From Acetobacter sp. 46_36 (GTDB lineage: Bacteria > Pseudomonadota > Alphaproteobacteria > RF32 > CAG-239): 64,000 nucleotides of DNA. Positions 51,477 through 60,501 of the stretch are shown piece after piece (position 1 is the stretch's first letter; each line of letters starts with the position of its first letter). The notes beneath the pieces are model-generated. The model worked only from the letters and a program-made list of their open reading frames with translations. It did no database searches and was not told the DNA's origin. A program made the translations under genes and the position numbers. The DNA is taken from contig MNTT01000016.1 in the NCBI GenBank assembly GCA_001917135.1, forward strand, positions 135,501 to 199,500, written 5' to 3'.

Positions 51477-52757
51477 TTATCCTTTCTTTGTAACCTGTTC
51501 AATACTCCGGCGCAAAATCGCCATCCCCTCTTCCAAATCAGCGGCGGCAACGTTCAACGGCGGTGCCAGACGAAGAATGTGCCCGCTCAAAATAGCCTCC
51601 AGCCCGTTCTGCCGCGCCCGGAAAAAGACTTCCCGCGCCAAAGCGGCGTCCGGTTCCTTTCCGCTACGGCTTTTGACAAATTCCACGGCGCCCATCAGAC
51701 CTGCCGAACGAACATCGCCGACGGACGGAAACATTGCAGCAAGGCGTTCCAATTCTTCGCGAAGCATGACGCCGCTGCGGCGGACACGAACGAAAATTTC
51801 CCCTTTCTTCAATTCCTCCAGAACGGCAGATGCAACCGCAAGATTTACGGGATGGGCGGCAAAAGTCGAAGACCTCTCGCCGGGGCGGACGGCATAAGGG
51901 TTTTCGGTGATGTATTCCCGTTCACACAAAACCGAAAGCGGACGCCCGTTTGCCAATCCTTTAGTCAGGGATACAATGTCAGGGCATATTCCCCACAGCC
52001 CGTAACTGGCGAGAAAATACCCGGTGCGCCCGCCGCCGGTCAAAACTTCGTCGGCAAACATAATTATTCCGTTTTCCCGGCAAAAATCAGCAAATCCCGT
52101 CATAAATTCCCGGGGCGGAACAACAACGGCGGCTCCCTGCACGGGTTCAAAAATCACGGCTTTGGCGCGGCGTTCTTTCAGTTTTGCAATAACTTCGCCC
52201 AGACAATGCAGACCGCAGGTTTGGCGTTCTTTATGCCACGGACAGCGGTAACAATGCGGATAGTCCACCTGAAAATTGTCAAACAGCGCCGCATGCGCGG
52301 TTTCGTTTATTGTCAGCTTGGTTCCCATCGTCTTGCCGTGAAAACCGCCTCGAAACGCCGCTATCGGAATGCGCTGCTTGTCGAAATAATTAATAATGTC
52401 GCTCAAGCCGCGGTCTACTGCATAACCTCCGTCATTATACGGGATAAGCTTATAATCCGGCAACGGCAGCAACGGTGCCAGTTCTTCATAAAAATGGCAT
52501 TCTGCCTCCGTCCGCCGGCCGTGAACGTTATCCATCAGCCCGGCAGCCCTAATTTCGGCGGCTACAAACGGCGGATAACAATGGCCGAAGCTGTTGGTAA
52601 ATATTCCCGACGTAAAATCCAGATATGTTTTGCCGTCCGCATCGGTAAAGCGGCTTCCCGATGCCGATGCAACGACGATGTCTTCATCCGTACAATATCC
52701 CTGCGGCGTACGGGCACGAATGCGGGCGATGATGCCCCTATTTCCAATTCCATCCAT
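51477..52757 (-). CDS. Class III PLP aminotransferase
   Basis: A 426-residue protein of the GabT/acetylornithine aminotransferase class. FHGKTMG (139-145), FADEVLTGGGRTG (Asp236 bonds the cofactor N) and SLTKGLANG (Lys266 holds PLP) are present. Four Cys at 169, 172, 181 and 185 (HCYRCP...CGLHC) form a small insertion seen in some GabT relatives. The substrate could be an amino acid or an amino sugar. Start ATG 52757 follows GGGGAAAG and overlaps the previous gene by 20 bases. An upstream in-frame start adds 17 residues. Confidence 0.85.
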   Translation of the reverse strand: MDGIGNRGIIARIRARTPQGYCTDEDIVVASASGSRFTDADGKTYLDFTSGIFTNSFGHCYPPFVAAEIRAAGLMDNVHGRRTEAECHFYEELAPLLPLPDYKLIPYNDGGYAVDRGLSDIINYFDKQRIPIAAFRGGFHGKTMGTKLTINETAHAALFDNFQVDYPHCYRCPWHKERQTCGLHCLGEVIAKLKERRAKAVIFEPVQGAAVVVPPREFMTGFADFCRENGIIMFADEVLTGGGRTGYFLASYGLWGICPDIVSLTKGLANGRPLSVLCEREYITENPYAVRPGERSSTFAAHPVNLAVASAVLEELKKGEIFVRVRRSGVMLREELERLAAMFPSVGDVRSAGLMGAVEFVKSRSGKEPDAALAREVFFRARQNGLEAILSGHILRLAPPLNVAAADLEEGMAILRRSIEQVTKKG

Positions 52758-54318
52758 ATTCTTTCCCCTGTTCATGCGAAAACGGTATACGGGCATAGGC
52801 GAATGCAAGCTTTTTCAGCCACTGCCGGATTTCTTCCGAAATATCGTCCAGCGAAGACAACCGCCAGCGCCACGATTTGGCATAATCCCGGCCATGGGCG
52901 ATGCGCCCGCGGTTATCCAAGCCGAGAATGTCCGGCAGCGGAATAATCACTTTTTCGGCGGCGGAGCGATACAATTCTTCAATACAGCGTTTTTGGAGGT
53001 CGTCCTGCGGCGACGCCTGCAGGTAATAGCGCAGATACGGCAGATATTTCGCTTCCAGCCCCTGCAAATAGGAAGCAAAGGCAGGATTATCATGCGTTCC
53101 GGTATAAGCGACGGACTTGTGCGGATAATAAAACGGCAAATGGATGGTTTCGGTACCGTAGCCGTTTGCAAAACCGAACTGAAGAACCCTGGTGCCCGCC
53201 CAGCGGTATTTGGTAAACAAACGATATGCACGTTCGGGAACGCTGCCCAAATCCTCGGCAATCAGTTCCACGCCGCAGGATTTCGCCAGCCGGGTCAGTT
53301 TTGGGATAAATACGTCGTTTTCGGCATCAGGGCCGTCATACCAGCGTTCGCCGACGCGCCCCAGACCGTAATAGCGTACAAAACCAATCGCATGGTCGAT
53401 GCGGATAGCATCATACAAACCGGCATAAAAGCGAAAACGCTCCAGGTGCCAGCGGAATTTGTCCGCAGCGGCGGCCGGCCAATCGTAGCACGGCATATCC
53501 CAGCTGCGGGTATGGGAGGCGAAACAGTCTCCCGGCACGCCGGCCGACAAGGTTACGGACGCATCTTCCGGATTGACGGCAAAAATATTTCGGCGGCTCC
53601 AGACATCGGCACTGTCGTAAGCAACGTAAAAAGGCAAATCGCCGATTATTTTTATGCCGTTTCGTCCCGCATACTCTTTCAACTGATGCCACTGGCAAAA
53701 AAATTCGTACTGAACAAACTGCCAGAACAAAACGGAAACTGCCAGGCGGCGGCGATAACCGCGCAGTACTTCCGGCCGACGGAAAGCCGCCCCTTCTTCC
53801 CATTCGTTCCAGGGTTTCCAGCCGAAGTGTTCCTTTAACGCCATAAACAGGGCGTAATCGGAAAGCCAGACGGCATTTTTGCGGCGGAAAGCCAAAAATC
53901 CGGAATCACTTTTGCCGCCGCGGGCACAAAACCTGTCGAACGCCAAACGCAAAAGCTTAAACCTTGCCGCAAACAGCCTGCCATAATCAATATCAGCCGA
54001 ATTTGCACCAAAGTCATACTGTTCCGCTTCCCCCGGCAAAAGCAAACCGTCTTTTTCCAGCATATCCGGCGCAATAAAATACGGGTTTCCGGCAAAAGCG
54101 CTGAGTGTTTTATACGGGCTGTTGCAGTAGCCGGTCTGCCCGTGAGGCAAAACCTCCCACAGCGTTTGCCCGGCTTCCCGCAGCATATCGACAAACCGGT
54201 ACGCCCCCTCTCCCATATCGCCGATGCCATACGGCGACGGCAGGCTGAAGACCGGCAGCAAAATCCCGGCGGAACGGTTGTAGCTGTCTCCGTTGATATA
54301 TTTTTCCGCATGTTTCAT
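52738..54318 (-). CDS. malQ: 4-alpha-glucanotransferase (GH77), first of two
   Basis: GH77 enzymes move alpha-1,4-glucan segments between chains. The 526-residue protein has ILLPVFSLPSPYGIGDMGEGA, IRIDHAIGF (nucleophile Asp at about 307), IAEDLG (acid/base Glu at about 355) and YTGTHDN (Asp at about 410), all in the expected order. Spacing between these residues fits bacterial amylomaltase. It sits directly downstream of a second GH77 gene (54381), 62 bases away, and shares overall plan but differs in many positions, so the pair is an old duplication. Confidence 0.93.
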   Translation of the reverse strand: MKHAEKYINGDSYNRSAGILLPVFSLPSPYGIGDMGEGAYRFVDMLREAGQTLWEVLPHGQTGYCNSPYKTLSAFAGNPYFIAPDMLEKDGLLLPGEAEQYDFGANSADIDYGRLFAARFKLLRLAFDRFCARGGKSDSGFLAFRRKNAVWLSDYALFMALKEHFGWKPWNEWEEGAAFRRPEVLRGYRRRLAVSVLFWQFVQYEFFCQWHQLKEYAGRNGIKIIGDLPFYVAYDSADVWSRRNIFAVNPEDASVTLSAGVPGDCFASHTRSWDMPCYDWPAAAADKFRWHLERFRFYAGLYDAIRIDHAIGFVRYYGLGRVGERWYDGPDAENDVFIPKLTRLAKSCGVELIAEDLGSVPERAYRLFTKYRWAGTRVLQFGFANGYGTETIHLPFYYPHKSVAYTGTHDNPAFASYLQGLEAKYLPYLRYYLQASPQDDLQKRCIEELYRSAAEKVIIPLPDILGLDNRGRIAHGRDYAKSWRWRLSSLDDISEEIRQWLKKLAFAYARIPFSHEQGKEYGWNWK

Positions 54319-54380
54319 TTTATTCTCCTCGTTTTCCTGAATATACTTTTCGGCGACCCGGCGGTTTTCCGCCGCCTGCC

Positions 54381-55994
54381 CTACCGTCCGTAACGGTCTA
54401 TCCGTGCCTTGCGGTATATTTCCTTCCAGCCGCTGCTTTTAATCCGCGCGTCGTCCATATGACCCCGCCCCGACAAAACGGCAATGCCGCGCAGACGGTT
54501 CTGCATGACCTCGCTGATACTGGATATTTTATCCAGACGCCAACGCCAGGATTTTTCAAAATCGTGTTCATAGCATATCCGGCTTTCGTTGCCCAATGAC
54601 ATAACGTCCTGAACCGGAATGATGACTTTTGCCGCCGAAGAATTATACAGGGCGTCAATGGCGTTCCAGACCAAATCCTCGCGTTTGGAAGCCTTCAGAT
54701 ACGTCATCATGTACTCCAGATCGTCATCACTTTTGTGCGCCAGAAGGCCGGCCAATGTTTCATTATCGTGCGTTCCGGTGTATGCCGCGACATTCTGCGG
54801 ATACATCTGCGGCAGGTGAATATTGCGCGTCCCGTAATGCATATCGCCGACGGTATGTTGAAAAATGCGCATACCGAGCCAGTTCAGCTGGTCATACAAA
54901 TCATGCGTTCGCTGATTGTTATTGCCAAGGTTTTCGACAATAATATCCATATTGCGTTCCCGGGCAACACAGTCGATAATGCCGGTGGCTGATGCCCTGT
55001 CACTGTCCGGCCCCGGATACCATACGCCGCGCGCACCGTCGTCTTTGATGCCGTAATAATGGACAAACGCCACGGCATGGTCGATGCGCATAATGTCATA
55101 CATCCCGGCGCCGATGCGGATACGTTCCGCCAGCCAATCGTAATTTTTCGCTTTCATTCTATCCCAGTCATAGCAGGGATTTCCCCAGCGGATGTCCCTG
55201 TCACCTGACGGAATGCCTGAAAACAGCTTGATGCTGCCGTCGGGGTTTAAGTCAAACAACTCGCGGCGGCTCCAGACGTCGGTACTGTCGTGGTTTACAT
55301 AAAACGGCATATCTCCTATCAGCTTGACGCCTTTTTGATGAGCATACTCTTTTAACTGTTCCCACTGCCGGAAAAACTGAAACTGCGTAAATCTCCAGAA
55401 AGTGATGTCTTCGTTAAGGTTGCGGCGAAGATTGCACATCGTATTTTTTTCGCGGAACTTTAATCCGTCGGGCCATTTGTACCAAGGGGCATTTTCCAGC
55501 CTGCCTTTGACGGACATAAACATGGCGTAGTCGTCAAGCCAGCCGTGGTTTTTAAAACGAAAGGCCAAAAAATCGTCCGACTGGTGTCCGCCCTGCATCA
55601 TCCAGCGCCCGAAAGCACGGCGAAGCATTTTTTCCCGCGAGGCAAACAGTTTTCCGTAATTTATATCTACCGGGTCGGAACCGAAGTCCAATCCGGACAA
55701 ATCCTGCGGACGCAGCAGCCCCTCCTCCATCAATTTGTCGGGAGAAATATAATAATGGTTGCCGGCACAGGAACTCAGACTCTGATACGGGCTGTTGCCG
55801 TAGCCGACCGGGCCGTTGGGCAGCATGGCCCAGAGCTGCTGTCCCGAATTTTGCAGCACGTCGATAAACCAGCGCGCCTCGTTACCCAAATCCCCTATGC
55901 CGTATTTTCCGGGCAGGCTCATTACAGGCAGCAGAATGCCAGCCTCCCGCTCATATAATTTTCTGCCGTTCAGTTCGGTCAAATCAAAACTCAT
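54381..55994 (-). CDS. malQ: 4-alpha-glucanotransferase (GH77), second of two
   Basis: A 537-residue GH77 protein with ILLPVMSLPGKYGIGDLGNEA, MRIDHAVAFVHYYG, TGTHDN, and an altered acid/base loop VENLGNNNQ (the Glu is kept, the next Asp is Asn). Its ATG overlaps the SDR stop (ATGA), so the two are coupled. The altered loop hints at a different acceptor or chain preference from the neighbour, which keeps AEDLG. Presence of two adjacent paralogues in one operon is unusual. Confidence 0.92.
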   Translation of the reverse strand: MSFDLTELNGRKLYEREAGILLPVMSLPGKYGIGDLGNEARWFIDVLQNSGQQLWAMLPNGPVGYGNSPYQSLSSCAGNHYYISPDKLMEEGLLRPQDLSGLDFGSDPVDINYGKLFASREKMLRRAFGRWMMQGGHQSDDFLAFRFKNHGWLDDYAMFMSVKGRLENAPWYKWPDGLKFREKNTMCNLRRNLNEDITFWRFTQFQFFRQWEQLKEYAHQKGVKLIGDMPFYVNHDSTDVWSRRELFDLNPDGSIKLFSGIPSGDRDIRWGNPCYDWDRMKAKNYDWLAERIRIGAGMYDIMRIDHAVAFVHYYGIKDDGARGVWYPGPDSDRASATGIIDCVARERNMDIIVENLGNNNQRTHDLYDQLNWLGMRIFQHTVGDMHYGTRNIHLPQMYPQNVAAYTGTHDNETLAGLLAHKSDDDLEYMMTYLKASKREDLVWNAIDALYNSSAAKVIIPVQDVMSLGNESRICYEHDFEKSWRWRLDKISSISEVMQNRLRGIAVLSGRGHMDDARIKSSGWKEIYRKARIDRYGR

Positions 55995-56716
55995 ATTAAA
56001 AACGCTCCTCCGTCAAAATTAAAACATTGTCCCGATGTAAAAGCATAATGATTGGTTATAATATTATATACCAGCGCAGCCACTTCCGCCGGCTGTCCCA
56101 AACGCCGCGACGGCAGCCTCCGTTTCTGCGCCTCTTTATCGTCAGCGGCTGTCATCCGGGTTTCAATATAACCGGGCGCTATGGAAAAAAATGAAATGCG
56201 CCCGGCAAATTCCGGATTGGCGGCTGCTTCGGCAGTCAATGCCAAAACGCCTGCTTTGGAAGCGCTGTACGACATATCGGCTCCGGTTGCCGCCTTAAAC
56301 GCTGCCAGCGAGGTGTTGTTTACCACCACCCCGGAACCGGGCATGTGCGCAATTTCATGCTTCATGCATATCAGGGTTCCGACCAGATTGACATCTATCA
56401 CGCGGCGGGCGCGGGCAATATCCGCCTCAGGGAGTTTTTGGGGCGCTATTCCCGTGCCGGCATTGTTAAACGCGGCATCAAGCTGCCCGATACGGCCAAG
56501 CAAAGCGGAAATTTCCGGCTCATTGCTGACATCGGCAACGCGGTAATGAAATCCGGGCAGCGTTTTTTCCATCGCGGCGCCGCGGCCGTCTTCCCCGTTT
56601 CCCGAAATGCCATACACTTCCCAGCCGCGGGAACAAAACAATTCGGCGGCAGCTTTGCCGATACCGTGCGTGGCGCCGGTAATCAGAATTTTTCCAGGTT
56701 CAGACAAAATGGCCAT
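55991..56716 (-). CDS. Short-chain dehydrogenase/reductase
   Basis: A 241-residue SDR. TGATHGIG near residue 14 binds NAD(P), NNAGTG follows, and YSASK is the catalytic Tyr-Lys pair, with a Ser in NNTSLAAF before it. All catalytic residues are present. ATG 56716 follows AAGGAGG; a TTG one codon earlier is possible. It overlaps the epimerase by 17 bases. Role: oxidation or reduction of a sugar or alcohol in the operon's pathway, substrate not known. Confidence 0.9.
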   Translation of the reverse strand: MAILSEPGKILITGATHGIGKAAAELFCSRGWEVYGISGNGEDGRGAAMEKTLPGFHYRVADVSNEPEISALLGRIGQLDAAFNNAGTGIAPQKLPEADIARARRVIDVNLVGTLICMKHEIAHMPGSGVVVNNTSLAAFKAATGADMSYSASKAGVLALTAEAAANPEFAGRISFFSIAPGYIETRMTAADDKEAQKRRLPSRRLGQPAEVAALVYNIITNHYAFTSGQCFNFDGGAFLI

Positions 56717-57800
56717 CAATTTCCTCCTTATGATCTATATACCAGGCGGCGGTTTCCTTAAGCCCTTTTTCCAGCGTGTAACGTGGCGCGTAGCCGAGTT
56801 CCCGGTTCAGCTTTCCGTAATCCATGCACTGGTTCTTTATTTCGCCTGCCGTGACAATTTCTTCGCGCGGAGCGATTTTTCTGCCGGCATATTCGGACAA
56901 CCGGCCGATTACCTCGCCCATGGCATAACTGTTGGACGTTCCGAGATTAAAGGCCTCGCCCAGAATCCGCCCCAGACTTCCTCCCCGTTCCAACCGGTCA
57001 AGCAGCATGGCGACGGCACGGGTTAAATCGCGGACATAAATCATATCACGGTAAAAAGATTCCGCCCCGCCCGACGGTGTCCGGTACTTCTTCAGCACGG
57101 GAGCGGTTTGGGTATACAGCAGGCGATACAGCGTCCCCGGAACAATCCGGCTCTTGTGATAATCGCCCGGGCCGTAAACATTGCAAAAGCGGTATACGAC
57201 CGCCGGAAAACCGCTCTTCCGGGCAACGGAGCGCACCAGTTCATCGGCGCGCGCCTTAGAGGCGTCATACGGACATGACAGCGGACGCAGTTCATCGCTT
57301 TCATGGTACGAACTGCGGCTGCCTTCGCCGTAAACCTTGTCCGTAGAAGCGTAAAAAAATCCCCGGAACGAACTGTCGTGCCGCTGCCAGCGCCGCAGCG
57401 CCGCTGCAAGGACATTCCTTGTTCCGTCATAATTCGTCCGCCAGGCTTCCCTTCCGTTTTCCTGCGCTTTCTGAATCGTGGCGCAGGCAGCAAAATGAAG
57501 GACAAACTCAATATCCATCCCGCCTTTTTCCGCGGCAGCAAAAACGGATTCGATAAATTTTTCGTCCGCCACGTCGCCAAAGCAAAACTGCACATCGCTT
57601 TTGGCAAACGCCGCTGCCGAAACCGGGAACGCTGCCGCAGTACGAATCCCGGCATCCCGCAAAACGGCGGTGCAGAAGACTTCTTCCGGTTTGCCAAGCG
57701 CCAGCACTTTGCGGCCCGCTGCGGCCAGTTCCGCCAACATATGCTGCCCGATAAAACCGGTGGCTCCGGTTACCAGACATACTTTCATCCTTTTTTCCAT
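56700..57800 (-). CDS. NAD-dependent epimerase/dehydratase
   Basis: A 366-residue extended SDR. TGATGFIGQH binds NAD, ASTDKVYGEG carries the Thr/Ser, and YDASK the catalytic Tyr-Lys. GNVYGPGDYHKSRIVP-type sequence (here CNVYGPGDYHKSRIVPG) is typical of the CDP-glucose 4,6-dehydratase and related NDP-sugar group. It should modify a nucleotide sugar. GGAGGGGGAG precedes the start. A shorter, decayed paralogue lies at 59596. Confidence 0.88.
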   Translation of the reverse strand: MEKRMKVCLVTGATGFIGQHMLAELAAAGRKVLALGKPEEVFCTAVLRDAGIRTAAAFPVSAAAFAKSDVQFCFGDVADEKFIESVFAAAEKGGMDIEFVLHFAACATIQKAQENGREAWRTNYDGTRNVLAAALRRWQRHDSSFRGFFYASTDKVYGEGSRSSYHESDELRPLSCPYDASKARADELVRSVARKSGFPAVVYRFCNVYGPGDYHKSRIVPGTLYRLLYTQTAPVLKKYRTPSGGAESFYRDMIYVRDLTRAVAMLLDRLERGGSLGRILGEAFNLGTSNSYAMGEVIGRLSEYAGRKIAPREEIVTAGEIKNQCMDYGKLNRELGYAPRYTLEKGLKETAAWYIDHKEEIDGHFV

Positions 57801-57814
57801 CTCCCCCTCCGCGG

Positions 57815-59014
57815 TTAAAGGCTTTTATCCATCTTTGCCGAGACAACACCTTCCGCCAGCAAGGTTTCTATTCCCTTTCCGGTATCATAAAGGGAGAAAT
57901 ATTCCCGCAGACTGGCAAACGTACGCAGCGGCTTTTCGGCTTCGGGATTAAGAGCCAGTATCATTTCCAGCATCATCAGCCCCTGATAACGGCGGAATTT
58001 TGCATCGCGTTCCACATTCTTCTTGTTAATCCAGGTATGCATAATATCCTGATGCCAGTCCGGGCGTTCGGGATGGTGTTCCAGCGTATAATAATGCCAT
58101 TCGGCACGGCGGCCGGTTTTGCAGTCAATAAAAAACGGCGGTTCCCAGATTATGTCCAGAAACGGCACGACTGCGGGCGTTCCCCATATACCGCGCCAAT
58201 CGCAGACAAACGGAAAAGTACGCTGGTCAATCCCCAGCAACTGGCGGGAAATGACTTCCGGTGCCAATTCTCCCCTTATCCAATTATTAATGAAAAGTTC
58301 TTTGAAAAAACGTCCCCATTCCCGGAGCAGCCCCTTATCATTAAAAAACATCAAACAGGTATTGACAGCAGGAAGCGATTCATTGACCGGGGGCAGTTTG
58401 CAGCCTTCGGGAAAATGAAGCGACGCAAAAGGCGGATAGCATTCCCCGCCGATTTGCTCCAGATGCGAATAGGCCGCTTTGACCGAAGCTGCACCGGGAA
58501 TTATCACGTCATGGCGTTTCTTTAAAATCAGGTCGGTATCCACAAAAAAAACGGGGACTTGTTCCCCCGCCAGTTCAGCTTCTTTCAACAGTGCATCCGG
58601 TTTGGAATACGAATAATATATGCGGTAATCGGTATTTTCCGGCGTAATATTCCTTTCAAGCGTTTCGTAATCGACATGGCTCCAAACGCCGCAGTCCAAC
58701 AGCCCGTGCCGGGCGAAAAAGCCATATATCGCCTTATCGCAATAAAGGGTATGGCAGCTGCCGGATTCCGGATATAAAATGCGGCGGATTATCAATCCCT
58801 GGGCAATCATGGTCAGCAGGTAGTGGCTGCCGAACGCCTTTTCAAGCGCCTGTTCGTCAATAGCGGCATAATTCTGCACATTGCCGCCAAAAGTCCGATA
58901 TGCCAACGGTCCGCTGCCCAACGCGTTTACAGTGCGAACAACCGTATGCGGCGACGATAACACGCCTTTTTGAATATAGTCCAGGAGTTCTGCCGTAACT
59001 TTGCTTAATTTCAT
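57815..59014 (-). CDS. Glycosyltransferase-like protein, first gene of the operon
   Basis: A 399-residue protein not assigned with certainty. FFVDTDLIL holds a D-x-D motif in a strand-turn context, as in GT-A glycosyltransferases, and later segments (LPAVNTCLMFFNDKG) resemble the acceptor side of such folds. Start ATG 59014 follows AAGGAGG; an upstream in-frame ATG adds 23 residues. It heads seven genes with gaps of at most 62 bases or small overlaps, down to the radical SAM gene. Its leader holds a five-unit 15-bp repeat. Confidence 0.6.
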   Translation of the reverse strand: MKLSKVTAELLDYIQKGVLSSPHTVVRTVNALGSGPLAYRTFGGNVQNYAAIDEQALEKAFGSHYLLTMIAQGLIIRRILYPESGSCHTLYCDKAIYGFFARHGLLDCGVWSHVDYETLERNITPENTDYRIYYSYSKPDALLKEAELAGEQVPVFFVDTDLILKKRHDVIIPGAASVKAAYSHLEQIGGECYPPFASLHFPEGCKLPPVNESLPAVNTCLMFFNDKGLLREWGRFFKELFINNWIRGELAPEVISRQLLGIDQRTFPFVCDWRGIWGTPAVVPFLDIIWEPPFFIDCKTGRRAEWHYYTLEHHPERPDWHQDIMHTWINKKNVERDAKFRRYQGLMMLEMILALNPEAEKPLRTFASLREYFSLYDTGKGIETLLAEGVVSAKMDKSL

Positions 59015-59595
59015 ACTTTCCTCCTTCGGCAAAGATTTGCAACTCACGAAAAAAAATATAACCGGAGCGTTTTGGAGCGTCAATGCTTAATTTTTTATTA
59101 ACGAAAGAAAAAACATTTGACTTTTTGTCAAAAATCTTTAGTATAATAACTCCCCGCCCGATTGAAATGTTTTCGGTAGAAGTGTTTTCGACTGAAATGT
59201 TCCCGGTTAAAATGTTCCCGGTTGAAATGTTCCCGAAAAGTTGCATGTGTAAAAAGTCCCGAGGGGCTGATTAGTTCGCCGCAGGATTTTTTATTTAAAA
59301 TACCTTGTCTTTTGCGTTTTATAATCCGCGTTTACGCTTTCCTGCGAAACGGACGGAAAATTATAGTGCTGCGGCACATATGCGGATTTTGCCAGCAGTT
59401 ACCGGCAATAAAAAAATTTTCCTAACCTGTGTTTAACAGGCTATGCCCTTCTGCGTACAGGCGGCTTATATATGTCCAATCCGCCGATGGCTTATATGAT
59501 GTGCTGGCGACTTACAGATGCACTGACGGCGTGCGGATGTGTTGCAGGCTTATTGCTCGACCGAAAAACGCTTATACATTGCGCCGGCGGCTGCC
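59015..59595. other. Operon leader with repeats, no gene
   Basis: 580 bp upstream of the seven-gene operon. It contains an A/T-rich promoter-like stretch (59085-59150) and the 15-bp tandem repeats. From about 59460 there are degenerate segments with GGCTTATAT-type cores. Short frames across it have no ribosome binding site. Confidence 0.45.
59162..59236. repeat. Five tandem 15-bp repeats upstream of the operon
   Basis: Five units of 15 bp close to TTGAAATGTTCCCGG, best matched in units 3 to 5. In one frame they would code a five-residue repeat on either strand, but no ribosome binding site or longer gene supports translation. Confidence 0.8.
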
Positions 59596-60276
59596 TTATA
59601 TATTGTTCAGTAAACGCCCCACAGCCTGCGACAGTTCGCGGATATAATCGTTGTCGCTGACCGGCGCGCTTTTGCCGACGCTGCGGCTCTGATACTTTTT
59701 CAGAAACGGGATGTCCACCGGCGTGAACAGGCGGTACAGATTTTCTCCGGTATCGGATTTGCCGCCGTTTTCAGCAAAGCTGTGGCGCAGCTGGTAGAAC
59801 TTAACGGGAAAGCCGTCTTTCTGCGAGAATTTGCGCATCAAATCCCCCTCGCCCGCAGCATAGAAAAAGCCCTTAAACGTATCGGGATTGCTCTGCCAGT
59901 AGGCGCGGCAGACTTCCAGCAGGTTGGCTGTGCCGTCGCTGCTGACGGCCCGGCGACCTTTCCGGACGGCCGCAAGGTGCAGGACGAACTCGATTTCTAT
60001 CCCGTTCTTGGCGGCTGTATTGAATATTGAAGCCAGAAAAGAAATGTCGGCGATGTCGCCAAAGCAAAACTGCACGTTATGTTCCTTAAACGCCGCGGCA
60101 GAAATGGGAAGCGCCGACGTCGCCTTTATCAGGCGGTTGTTGGCAGCCAACGGGCTGAACGCGTCTTCAGAATCGCCCAAAGCCAAAACCTTGCGTCCCG
60201 ATGCAATCAGTTCGTTCAGGATATACTGCCCGACAAATCCCGTTGCTCCGGTTATCAAACAGACTTTCTGCTCCAT
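59596..60276 (-). CDS. Truncated epimerase paralogue without catalytic residues
   Basis: A 226-residue protein clearly related to the epimerase at 56700: both start with CLxTGATGF.GQ, and share GRKVLALG, SAAAF and NVQFCFGD(I/V)AD. After about residue 110 the paralogue is shortened; the ASTDKVYG and YDASK catalytic motifs are missing, and only the ends of the second domain remain. It keeps an intact NAD loop and an open frame with GGGAG before the ATG. It may be a decaying gene, or an NAD-binding regulator. Expression is unknown. Confidence 0.75.
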   Translation of the reverse strand: MEQKVCLITGATGFVGQYILNELIASGRKVLALGDSEDAFSPLAANNRLIKATSALPISAAAFKEHNVQFCFGDIADISFLASIFNTAAKNGIEIEFVLHLAAVRKGRRAVSSDGTANLLEVCRAYWQSNPDTFKGFFYAAGEGDLMRKFSQKDGFPVKFYQLRHSFAENGGKSDTGENLYRLFTPVDIPFLKKYQSRSVGKSAPVSDNDYIRELSQAVGRLLNNI

Positions 60277-60422
60277 TTCTTCTTCTCCCTGTCCTTGCGC
60301 TTTTGCTTTTCCGACGAGCGGTTATGAGCGCCATGCGCGGTTGTATTCTCCTATAGAAGTTATTGTGACGCTTTTTTGAACGTTTGTCAACGCACATGTT
60401 AAAGTTTTTTTAGACAAAAGTA

Positions 60423-60450
60423 TTGACTCTTTTACTATTTTGGATATAAT
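60423..60450 (+). promoter_or_regulatory. Promoter of the 60502 orphan
   Basis: TTGACT (60423-60428) and perfect TATAAT (60445-60450), 16 bases apart; leader about 45 bases, A/T-rich, without Shine-Dalgarno. Confidence 0.7.
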
Positions 60451-60501
60451 CAAGCTGTTATTTTATAAATTTATGTTTTTTAATTCTTAAAATTATTCTT
60501 T

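Noticed and set aside
58857..59246. Minus-strand frame with a five-residue GNIST-type repeat
   Set aside because: The repeat follows from the 15-bp tandem DNA; the rest is off-frame over the operon's first gene.
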